Below are positions 43,272 to 51,125 of a DNA stretch of 64,000 bases, in pieces. The number at the start of each line of letters is the position of its first letter. Position 1 is the stretch's first letter. The stretch is from positions 52,355 to 116,354 of the forward strand of contig NZ_BSEV01000025.1 of NCBI RefSeq assembly GCF_027922005.1, in the 5' to 3' direction. This DNA comes from Streptosporangium carneum (GTDB lineage: Bacteria > Actinomycetota > Actinomycetes > Streptosporangiales > Streptosporangiaceae). The translations under genes and the position numbers were made by a program. Under the pieces are notes generated by a model. It was not told the DNA's origin and made no database searches. It saw only the letters and a program-made list of their open reading frames with translations.

Positions 43272-43454
43272 TCAGCGACCGCCCTTGCCCGGGATCCGGC
43301 GCGGCTGACGGGTCGGCCTCATCGGTGTGGGAGGCATCGGCACGCGCCGGGGCGCCGCCGGAGGCAGCTTCCGCTCGGGAAGCCCGGGAAGCGGGAGGCT
43401 GGGCTTGACGGTCTTGTCGTCGCCGTCGTGGTTTCGGACAATACGAATTCGCAT
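43272..43454 (-). CDS. Small basic Pro-rich peptide, 60 residues
   Basis: The frame begins MRIRIVRNHDGDDKTVKPSL and continues with alternating Pro, Arg and Met (PPTPMRPTRQPRRIPGKGG). A good AAGGAG ribosome site lies 7 bases upstream, and a strong terminator hairpin lies just past its stop, which together support a real gene. The net charge is strongly positive and no cysteines are present. It could be a secreted or modified peptide, or a nucleic-acid-binding tail. I do not recognise it. Confidence 0.5.
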   Translation of the reverse strand: MRIRIVRNHDGDDKTVKPSLPLPGLPERKLPPAAPRRVPMPPTPMRPTRQPRRIPGKGGR

Positions 43455-43597
43455 ATGGACTCCTTGAGGATCATGACGACGCGGCCGTACGCCGTGCCGG
43501 AAACTCAGCTGCCGCGTCAGACGGACGGGACCGGAGAGCTGAGAGCGGGCGGATCAGTCGAGGCTGATCGACGCCGGCTTCCTAGGAGTTAATCCAC

Positions 43598-43876
43598 ATG
43601 CGAGCACCGTACGGTGGCCGCTTCGAGCGGTGCAAGTCATTTATCGCCGACCGCGGGCGGACGCTCTTCCTGGAGAGCGGCCCCGCGGAGAGCGGTCTTC
43701 CGCAGGAGCGGCCCTCAGGAGAGACGGTTTTCGGAGGAGACGGGCGGCGGTGGCTGCTGCTGGTCCCCGTCCGGCAGCCGCCGCCCGTCAGCCCGGCGGA
43801 CAGGCGCGTTCCGGCCTCCCCCGAGGCGGTGAACGGCGACTGCCTTCCGGGCGTCCCCCCGTACGACCCAGACTAG
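43598..43876 (+). CDS. Hypothetical protein, 92 residues
   Basis: The frame starts MRAPYGGRFERCKSFIADRG behind TAGGAG and continues with a central hydrophobic strand RRWLLLVPV and Pro-rich regions. It contains two cysteines. The duplicated stretch SGPAESGLPQERPSG hints at low complexity. It is divergent from the 60-residue peptide gene, with 143 bases between them. Evidence for coding is the ribosome site and isolation from other genes. No family is recognised. Confidence 0.35.
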   Translation: MRAPYGGRFERCKSFIADRGRTLFLESGPAESGLPQERPSGETVFGGDGRRWLLLVPVRQPPPVSPADRRVPASPEAVNGDCLPGVPPYDPD

Positions 43877-43958
43877 AAGCGAAGAAAGGGCAGGAGATGA
43901 GACTTCCAACAACCTGAAAGCGTCATCGTCCCGCCCTTGAACTCCTGGCGCGCGAGGG

Positions 43959-44693
43959 CTACTTCTTCGGGACGCGGGCCACGCAGAAGACGGTCTGGCC
44001 GAACGGCGGCCTGATGAAACGCTCGATGAAACGGGTGGTCGGCACCACCGTGCGGTCGTAGATCTTGACCAGGCGGGGGTCGGGGTAGCCGACGCCGCCC
44101 CGGCGGACCGCGAGCCACCAGGCGATGCCGCCGAGGAAGTTGATCGGCTTGAGCACGTCGATGTCCAGCCCGGCCTTGGAGACCGTCCTGCGCAGGGTCG
44201 CGGGGGTGTAGCGGGTGACGTGGCCGACCTTGCGGTCGAAGTCTCCGTACAGCTGCATGTAGCCCGGCACCCAGATGACGATGCGGCCGCCGGGCAGGGT
44301 GACCCTGGCCAGGGACCGCAGGGCCTCGACGTCCTCCTCGATGTGCTCCAGGACGTTCATCATCACGACGGTGTCGACCTTCTCACCGATCGGGATGTCG
44401 GTCGGCAGGCCGAACTGCAGGACGTCGATGTCGTCGCGGCCCGCGAAGCGCTTGTTCAGCTGCTCGACGCAGTAGGGGTCGAAGTCGCTGACCACCAGCC
44501 TGTCCAGGCGGGGAAGGAACGCCTCGGCGAAGTGGCCGAGCCCCGAGCCGATCTCCAGCATGGACCTGCCCACGTGCGGGGCGACCATGTCGAGCTCGTA
44601 CTGCCGGTAGTTCTTGGCTTCGTCCCCACCCAGGTGGTTCTCCAAGGCCTCGTCACCGGCCGCCGGTTGCACTACGCGGTCATACCCAGACAT
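43959..44693 (-). CDS. Class I SAM-dependent methyltransferase
   Basis: The 244-residue protein has motif I MLEIGSGLGHFAEAF, an acidic strand VVSDFDPYC and the post-motif MMNVLEHIEEDVEAL, all typical of class I methyltransferases of the UbiG/Coq3-like group. The C-terminal part, with RFIERFIRPPFGQTVFCVAR, suggests membrane association, as in methyltransferases acting on lipids or glycans. It is divergent from the first STAND ATPase gene, with 124 bases between them. Confidence 0.85.
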   Translation of the reverse strand: MSGYDRVVQPAAGDEALENHLGGDEAKNYRQYELDMVAPHVGRSMLEIGSGLGHFAEAFLPRLDRLVVSDFDPYCVEQLNKRFAGRDDIDVLQFGLPTDIPIGEKVDTVVMMNVLEHIEEDVEALRSLARVTLPGGRIVIWVPGYMQLYGDFDRKVGHVTRYTPATLRRTVSKAGLDIDVLKPINFLGGIAWWLAVRRGGVGYPDPRLVKIYDRTVVPTTRFIERFIRPPFGQTVFCVARVPKK

Positions 44694-44721
44694 GCGGTTC
44701 CGTCCAGCTCACTCAAGGAAA

Positions 44722-44736
44722 CCGTGGGGACCACGG
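44722..44736. promoter_or_regulatory. Short inverted repeat between methyltransferase and STAND genes
   Basis: CCGTGG and CCACGG are separated by GGA. The site lies in the divergent promoter region, 29 bases from the methyltransferase start and 82 from the ATPase start. It is short, so assignment as an operator is tentative. Confidence 0.35.
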
Positions 44737-44817
44737 CTAGGGACAGGCAAAGAGTCTAGTAGGGCTTCTCCGAGAGCGACCCCCAAACCGCCCGTGGCGT
44801 CCTAGCATGGCACCCGC

Positions 44818-46995
44818 ATGGAAACTGCCTTCGTCGGCCGTCGCGCAGAGACGGCACAGGTGATCCGGCTGCTGCGCGAGTCGCGCCTGGTCACGCTCAC
44901 CGGGCTGGGCGGCGTCGGGAAGACGCGCCTGGCGCGCCGGGTCGTCGAGGAGATCTCACAGGAGTTCCCCGGCGGTTGCTGGCAGGTCGAGCTGGCCTGC
45001 CTGACCGATCCGCACCTGCTGCCCGGGACCGTCGCCGACAGCGTGGGCGTCGCCGACCAGTCCGCCCGCCCCCCGCAGGAGCTCCTGGCCGACTGGCTGA
45101 GCCCGCGCAGGGCGCTGCTCATGCTCGACAGCTGCGAGCACCTGGTCGACGCGGTGGCCTCGCTGGCCGACACCCTGCTGCGCGCCGCGCCCGGCCTCAG
45201 GGTGCTGGCCACGGGCCGTCAGCCGCTGGGCGTGTCGGGCGAGCACGTCTATCCCGTCCCGACGCTCCCGCTCGACGACGCGGTGGCGTTGCTGCGCGAG
45301 CGCGCGGGCCTCACAGAAGGCCTCACGGACGACCCGGCGGCGAGCAGGGCGGTGGACACGGCGGCGGGCACGGCGGTGGACCCGGCGGTGGACACGGACG
45401 GCATGGCCGAGCTCTGCGAAAGACTCGACTGCGTCCCGCTGGCGATCGAGCTGGCGGCCGTACGGCTGCGCACCACGTCGCCGGAGCGGCTCATCCGGGA
45501 GCTGGGCGACCGCTACCGGCTGCTGGGCGGCGACGGTGAGGGCGGCGACGGCGAGGGGAACGGCGCGGTGGGCGGCGGGAACGCCGACAGGCGCGGGGAC
45601 ATGGCCGCCGTGCGGCACGGGTCGCTGCGCGCGGCCGTCGGCTGGAGCCACGAGCTGTGCACTCCCGCGGAGCGGCTCCTGTGGGCCAGGCTCTCCGTGT
45701 TCGCCTCCGGCTTCGACCTCGAGGCCGCCGAACAGGTCTGCGCGGGCGGGCCGCTCCCCGCCGCGCTGGTGCTCGAGGCGCTGACCGGGCTGGTCGAGAA
45801 GTCGCTCGTGCAGCGGGAGGAGCACCCGACCGGCGTACGGCTGCGCATGCTGGACACCGTCAGGGAGTTCGGCGCCGAGTGGCTGCGCAGACTGGGCGAG
45901 ACCGACGCGGTCAGGGGTCGTCACCGTGATCACTACCTCGCTCTGGCCAGGCGGTGCGCCGTCGAGTGGCCGGGGCGGCAGGTGGAGTGGTACGGCCGCA
46001 TGCGGGCCGAGCGGCGCAACTTCCGCAAGGTGTTCGAGCTATGCCTGGCCGATCCCGGGTGGTCGCGGACGGCCCTGGACCTGGCGGGGTCCCTGTGGTT
46101 CCTGTGGGTCTGCTGCGGCATGGCGCGCGAGGGACGCCACCACCTGGAGGACGCCCTGCGGTCGGACTCCAGGCCCGGCCCGGAACGGACCAGGGCGCTG
46201 TGGGTCTGCGCCTGGGTCGCCGTCCTCCAGGGCGACCTCACCACCGCGCGGGAACGGATCGCCCGCTGCAGGGCGGAGGACTTCGACGGGGCGGCCGCCG
46301 GGTACGTCGCCCAGATCGAGGGGCTCCTCGCCCTGATGCGCAGGGAGTTCTCCCAGGCGGCCGAGCTGCTCGAGGAGGCCGTCGCCCGGCACGCCGCGGA
46401 GGGCGACCTGCTGTCGGGGCTGCTGCCCTCCCACACGCTGGCCGCCCTGAGTCAGCTCGCGGCGGGCAGGCCGGAGGAGACCGGCAGGATCCTCGCGCGG
46501 GGGCAGGCGCTCTGCGAGGCGTACGGGGAGCAGTGGAACCGCGCCCAGATGGAGTACGTCCTCGCCTGGGCCGAGCACGCCAAGGGGCGGGTCCGGGGGG
46601 CGCTCAGGCACGCCAGGGCCGCGCTCGCCGGGGCGCGGCTCTTCGAGGACCTGCTGCTGACGGTCGCCTGCGTCGAGCTGGCCGCCTGGGCCGCGGCGTC
46701 GGGAACCCCCGCCGCCCCCGACACGGCGGCGACGGCGGAGACACGGAGACCGGCGGCGACGGCCCTGAGGACGGCGGGCGGCGCGGCGCTGCTCCTGGGG
46801 GCGGCCCAGGCCGTCTGGGACTCCTCCGGGCTGCCGCAGTTCAGCTCCCCGATTTTCATCGTCGTCAGGCAGCGGGCCGTCACCCGGGCCGTCGAGGTTC
46901 TCGGCGGTGCAGAATTCGATACCCGCTTCGCCGAGGGGAAGGTCCTTGACCTGCGCGTTGCCGTGAAATATGTACTGGAGGAGAAGATCCCGTAA
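44818..46995 (+). CDS. STAND-type ATPase, first of four (type A)
   Basis: This 725-residue protein has an NB-ARC-like ATPase. Walker A is GLGGVGKT at 29-36 and Walker B is ALLMLD at about 99-104. The sensor is RVLATGRQPLG and the GxP-type motif is DCVPLAIELAA. A winged-helix region with GWSHELCTPAERLLWARLSV follows, and then TPR-like helices with ALWVCAWVAVLQGDLTTARE. Relatives of this layout usually carry a LuxR-type HTH at the C-terminus or a SARP domain at the N-terminus. Neither is present. It starts tight at the GR motif (METAFVGRR), like the third copy. A Gly/Asp-rich repeat-like insert lies near 230-260. Confidence 0.85.
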   Translation: METAFVGRRAETAQVIRLLRESRLVTLTGLGGVGKTRLARRVVEEISQEFPGGCWQVELACLTDPHLLPGTVADSVGVADQSARPPQELLADWLSPRRALLMLDSCEHLVDAVASLADTLLRAAPGLRVLATGRQPLGVSGEHVYPVPTLPLDDAVALLRERAGLTEGLTDDPAASRAVDTAAGTAVDPAVDTDGMAELCERLDCVPLAIELAAVRLRTTSPERLIRELGDRYRLLGGDGEGGDGEGNGAVGGGNADRRGDMAAVRHGSLRAAVGWSHELCTPAERLLWARLSVFASGFDLEAAEQVCAGGPLPAALVLEALTGLVEKSLVQREEHPTGVRLRMLDTVREFGAEWLRRLGETDAVRGRHRDHYLALARRCAVEWPGRQVEWYGRMRAERRNFRKVFELCLADPGWSRTALDLAGSLWFLWVCCGMAREGRHHLEDALRSDSRPGPERTRALWVCAWVAVLQGDLTTARERIARCRAEDFDGAAAGYVAQIEGLLALMRREFSQAAELLEEAVARHAAEGDLLSGLLPSHTLAALSQLAAGRPEETGRILARGQALCEAYGEQWNRAQMEYVLAWAEHAKGRVRGALRHARAALAGARLFEDLLLTVACVELAAWAAASGTPAAPDTAATAETRRPAATALRTAGGAALLLGAAQAVWDSSGLPQFSSPIFIVVRQRAVTRAVEVLGGAEFDTRFAEGKVLDLRVAVKYVLEEKIP

Positions 46996-47074
46996 CCGGT
47001 GCTGTCAGATCTCACCGGGTCTGCCGCCGGTTCCGTGGTTGGCTTGCCACCTCACGCGGAGGGGCGAGGAATCG

Positions 47075-49117
47075 GTGGCGGAGACGCGGATACGTCGGGA
47101 CAACGTCCCGGCGGAGACGAGCAGCCTCGTCGGGCGGGAAGCCGAACTCGACGAGCTCGCCGTGCTGGTCGGCCGGTCCCCCCTGGTGACCCTCACCGGA
47201 GTGGCGGGGGTGGGCAAGTCCAGGCTCGCCGTCAGGACCGCGGCCCGGCTCCGTGACTCCTTCAGCGACGGGGTGTGGGTCGTCGAGCTGTCCGGGGAGC
47301 AGAACGGCAGCCTGATCGGCCACACCATCGCCGCGGTGCTCGGCCTGAGGGAGCAGGCGGTGCGGCCCCAGGCCGAGGTGCTCGCCGACTTCCTCGCCGA
47401 CAAGCGGCTGCTTCTGGTCCTGGACACCTGCGACCACCTGATCGACGCGTGCGCCGCGCTGCTGCGCCGGATCCTGTCCGACGCCCCCCACGCCAGGGTG
47501 CTCGCCACCAGCCGCCAGCCGCTCGGCCTGCCGGGGGAGCGGCTCATGCCGATCGAGCCGTTCGCCGTGCCCGAGGGCGCGGAGGCCGCCACGTCCGCGG
47601 CGGTGCGGCTGTTCACCGAGCGGGCCAACGCGCTGGTGCCCGACGTCGTCCTCGACCCGCAGCAGGTCGCCGAGGTCTGCCGCAGGCTCGACGGCATCCC
47701 GCTCGCCATCGAGCTCGCCGCGCGGCGGCTGCGGGCGCTGTCGGTCCCGCAGGTCGCCGAACGGCTCGACGACCGTTTCGCGCTGCTCGTCGGCGGGAGC
47801 CGTACCCCGCTGGGACGCCACCAGACCATGCGCACCGCGGTCGGCTGGAGCCACGAGCTGTGCACCGCCGCCGAGCGCCTGCTCTGGGCGCGGCTCTCGA
47901 TCTTCGCGGGCGGTTTCGACGCCGACGACGCGTGGGCCGTCTGCGCGGACGGGCGGCTCGCCGCGCTTCCGCTGTCCCGGCTGGTGGACAAGTCGATCCT
48001 GGTGGCCGAGGGGTCGCGCTACCGGATGCTCGGCACGATCCGCGACTACGGCAGGGAGTGGCTGCGCCGCCTGGGCGAGGAGGAGATGATGGCCGCGCGC
48101 CACCGCGGGCACTACCTGGCGCGGGCCCGCAGGGCCGAGGCCGAGTGGTACGGCCCGCGGCAGGCGCAGTGGGCGGACTGGGCCCGCAGGACCATGCCCG
48201 ACCTGGAGGCCGCCCTCGCCAACGACGACGGCTTCGACCTGGTCACCGCGCTCTGGTTCGTCTGGTGCTGTCTCGGCGGGGTGAGCCTCGGACGCCGCCA
48301 CCTGGAGCGGATGCTGGACACGCACGCCGATCCCGGCCCCGCCCGCACCAAGGCCCTGTGGGTCTGCGCGTGGGCGGCGCTGGCCGCGGGCGACACGGCC
48401 GCCGCGGGGCGCAGGGCCGAGGAGGCCTACGCGGCGGCGATGGCGGAGGGCGACCTGGTCGCCGCGGGATGCGCCAGGCAGAACGCCGCGGCGACCGCTC
48501 TCCTCCTCGGCGACCCCGACGAGGCCGCGCGCCTGGCGGCCGAGTCCGCCGGGCTGTTCGAGGAGGCGGTCCGCGGGCGGCGCGTCCACATCGGGCTGCC
48601 CGTCGCCGAGATGACGCTGGCGATGGCGCACAGCCTCAGGGGCGAGTTCGACCTGGCCGTCGAGGTCCTCACCCGGCAGTGGGCCAGGTGTGCCGAACGG
48701 GGCGAGCTGTGGGCGCGTTCGTACGGTGACCACGTGCGTTCCCACGCCGAGCTGGGCAGGGGGAAGGTCGACGCCGCCGAGGCCTACGCGCGCGCCGCGC
48801 TGGAGGTGAAGTGGCGTCTCGGCGACGCGCTCGGCGCGGCCATGGCGATGGACCAGCTCGCCGCGACCGCCGCGGCGCGCGGAGACGGGCGCAGGGCCGC
48901 CTGCCTGCTCGGCGCGGCCTGGCGGATGTGGACGACCTCCGGCCTTCCCGAGCTGGGGGCGTCCCCGTACGCGACCCCTCGGGAGCGCACCGAACGGCAG
49001 GCGAGGGCACTGGTCGGCGACATCGTGTACGAACGCGCGTTCGACGGGGGAATGGTTCTGGATTTGGACGCGACTGTCGCGCGGATCCGGGACACCGAGG
49101 GCTTCGATCACCTTTAG
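47075..49117 (+). CDS. STAND-type ATPase, second of four (type B)
   Basis: This 680-residue protein has the same domain order: Walker A GVAGVGKS, Walker B LLLVLD, the TSRQPLG-type sensor, the winged helix GWSHELCTAAERLLWARLSI and TPR-like helices. It differs from type A by a leader, NVPAETSSLVGRE, before the ATPase, and by the C-terminal segment RTERQARALVGDIVYERAF. Both features recur in the fourth copy. The GTG at 47075 follows GCGAGGA and lies 79 bases after the first gene. It also lacks a C-terminal HTH, ending VARIRDTEGFDHL. Confidence 0.85.
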   Translation: MAETRIRRDNVPAETSSLVGREAELDELAVLVGRSPLVTLTGVAGVGKSRLAVRTAARLRDSFSDGVWVVELSGEQNGSLIGHTIAAVLGLREQAVRPQAEVLADFLADKRLLLVLDTCDHLIDACAALLRRILSDAPHARVLATSRQPLGLPGERLMPIEPFAVPEGAEAATSAAVRLFTERANALVPDVVLDPQQVAEVCRRLDGIPLAIELAARRLRALSVPQVAERLDDRFALLVGGSRTPLGRHQTMRTAVGWSHELCTAAERLLWARLSIFAGGFDADDAWAVCADGRLAALPLSRLVDKSILVAEGSRYRMLGTIRDYGREWLRRLGEEEMMAARHRGHYLARARRAEAEWYGPRQAQWADWARRTMPDLEAALANDDGFDLVTALWFVWCCLGGVSLGRRHLERMLDTHADPGPARTKALWVCAWAALAAGDTAAAGRRAEEAYAAAMAEGDLVAAGCARQNAAATALLLGDPDEAARLAAESAGLFEEAVRGRRVHIGLPVAEMTLAMAHSLRGEFDLAVEVLTRQWARCAERGELWARSYGDHVRSHAELGRGKVDAAEAYARAALEVKWRLGDALGAAMAMDQLAATAAARGDGRRAACLLGAAWRMWTTSGLPELGASPYATPRERTERQARALVGDIVYERAFDGGMVLDLDATVARIRDTEGFDHL

Positions 49118-49149
49118 CATGAATGCGCATGCCGCGAGGAGACTGTGGG

Positions 49150-51060
49150 ATGAGCGCGTTCGTCGGTAGGCGCGGCGAGGCCGCCGAGATCACGGCCCTG
49201 CTCGAGCAGGTGCGGCTCGTCACCCTGTCCGGCGTCGGCGGTGTGGGCAAGACCCGGCTCGGCCTCGAGCTCGCCAGGACGATCGCCCCCGGGGCCGCGG
49301 TCGTCGACGTCGCCGAGGTCGACGGGCCGCAGGCGCTGGCCCCCGCCGTCCTGGACGCCCTGGCCGCGTCCACCGGGTCCCTGCTCGTGCTGGACACCTG
49401 CGAGGCCCTGGTCGAGGAGGTCGCCTCGCTGGTGAGCGAACTGCTCACCGCCGACCCCGTGCTCCGCGTCCTGGCGATCGGCCGGCAGTCGCTCGCCGTC
49501 CCCGGCGAGCACCTGCGGGTGCTGACCGGCCTGCCCGCCGAGGACGCGTGCGCGCTGCTCGCGGACCTGACCGGCGCGTGGCTTCCCGAGGTGTGTGACA
49601 GGCTGGACGGCCTTCCCCTGGCGATCGAGCTGGCCGCGGCGCGGCTGCGCACGATGCCCGTCACGGACTTCCTGGCCGGGCTGGACGACCGCTTCGGCCT
49701 CCTCGTGGACGAGGACAGGCGGGGCCCGTCCCGGCACAGGGCGCTGGCCACCTGCGTCGGCTGGAGCCACCAGCTGTGCACGACCGGGGAACGACTGTTC
49801 TGGGCGCGGGCCTCGGCGTTCGCGGGGGAGTTCGACCTCGAGGCGGTGACCTACGTCTGCCAGGACGAGACCCTCGGCGTGGAGGACATGGTCGACGTGG
49901 TCGCGGGCCTGGTCGACAAGTCCGTGCTGCTGCGCCGTGAGACCCCGGCGGGGGTCCGGTTCCTGATGCTCGACGCCACGCGCGAGTTCGGCGCGGGATG
50001 GCTCGCCCTGCTCAGGCAGGAGGACGAGATACGGCTCCGCCACCACGACTTCTACCTCCGCCTCGCCCGCCGCGCGGAGGCGGAGTGGCCGCGGCTCCAG
50101 GTGCGCTGGCACCGCAGGCTGCGCCTTGAGGCCGCGAACCTCCGGCTGGCGCTCGAGACCGGCATGGACGTCGGGACGGCCCTGGACCTGGCCGGGACGC
50201 TCTGGCCCCTGTGGGTGTGCTGCGGCTTCCACGAGGAGGGGCGCGGTCACCTCGACAGGGCGCTGACCCTGGACCGGGCGACGGGGCCCGCGCGCACCAG
50301 GGCGCTGTGGGTGTGCGCGTGGGTCGCCACCCTCCAGGGAGACCTGCGGGGGGCGGAGGAGCGGCTGTCGGAGTGCCGGGCGGGGGACCCGGGGGGCCAC
50401 GCGACGCCGTACGTCGAGCAGCTCGCCGCGCAGGTCGCGGCCCGGCGCGCCGAGACCGCCGACGCCGTGCCGCTCATCCAGGAGGCCCGCGACCGCTGCG
50501 CGGGCCGTGTCCTGCCGCTCCTGCCCGTGCTGCTGCCCGGCTACACCGTCGTGGCCGCCTCCCTGCTGGCCGTGGGGGACGTGGACGCCGCCGTCGAGGT
50601 CCTCGCCGACGGTCTGGAGCTCTGCGAGGCGTGCGAGGAACTCTGGACCCGCTCCCACCTGTGCCACCTCCGCGCCCAGGCGGACTGCCTGCGCGGCGAC
50701 GTCGCCGCCGCGGGGGAGCACGCCCGGGAGGCGCTGCGGACCGCCCGCCTCTTCGACGACAGGGCGGCTCAGGCGGCCGGGGTCGAACTGCTCGGCGTGC
50801 TGGCGGTCGCCGATCGCCGGGTCGAGGAGGGCGCGGCGCTGCTGGCGGCGGCGGGGGAGGCCTGGGGGAAGCTCGAGGGCGAGCACCCGCGTTCGCCCGT
50901 TCTCGCCTCGATCAGCGCCTCCGCCGCGTTCGTCGTCGAACGCCTGAGCCCGGGAGATCTCTGCGCGCGCGGGGAGAAGTTCGACCTCGAAACGGCGGTG
51001 AGTATTGCACTCGGGGAGAGGGAAACCCCACCGGGAGGCGGTCGGCTGACCCGTTCGTGA
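49150..51060 (+). CDS. STAND-type ATPase, third of four (type A')
   Basis: The 636-residue product begins MSAFVGRRGEAAEITALLEQ, closely like the first copy, with Walker A GVGGVGKT and Walker B LLVLD. The winged helix reads GWSHQLCTTGERLFWARASA. Its TPR region contains ALWVCAWVATLQGDLRGAEE, again as in the first copy. The ATG at 49150 follows GAGGAGAC, 32 bases after the preceding stop. The C-terminus, FDLETAVSIALGE, is where relatives continue into a LuxR HTH, but a stop follows soon after. It is shorter than the others. Confidence 0.83.
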   Translation: MSAFVGRRGEAAEITALLEQVRLVTLSGVGGVGKTRLGLELARTIAPGAAVVDVAEVDGPQALAPAVLDALAASTGSLLVLDTCEALVEEVASLVSELLTADPVLRVLAIGRQSLAVPGEHLRVLTGLPAEDACALLADLTGAWLPEVCDRLDGLPLAIELAAARLRTMPVTDFLAGLDDRFGLLVDEDRRGPSRHRALATCVGWSHQLCTTGERLFWARASAFAGEFDLEAVTYVCQDETLGVEDMVDVVAGLVDKSVLLRRETPAGVRFLMLDATREFGAGWLALLRQEDEIRLRHHDFYLRLARRAEAEWPRLQVRWHRRLRLEAANLRLALETGMDVGTALDLAGTLWPLWVCCGFHEEGRGHLDRALTLDRATGPARTRALWVCAWVATLQGDLRGAEERLSECRAGDPGGHATPYVEQLAAQVAARRAETADAVPLIQEARDRCAGRVLPLLPVLLPGYTVVAASLLAVGDVDAAVEVLADGLELCEACEELWTRSHLCHLRAQADCLRGDVAAAGEHAREALRTARLFDDRAAQAAGVELLGVLAVADRRVEEGAALLAAAGEAWGKLEGEHPRSPVLASISASAAFVVERLSPGDLCARGEKFDLETAVSIALGERETPPGGGRLTRS

Positions 51061-51125
51061 CCCTGGCGGAGTGCGATGTGCGCCGAGTGCGACGCGCGCT
51101 GAGTGGGTGGAAGGAGCGCGAAGCG

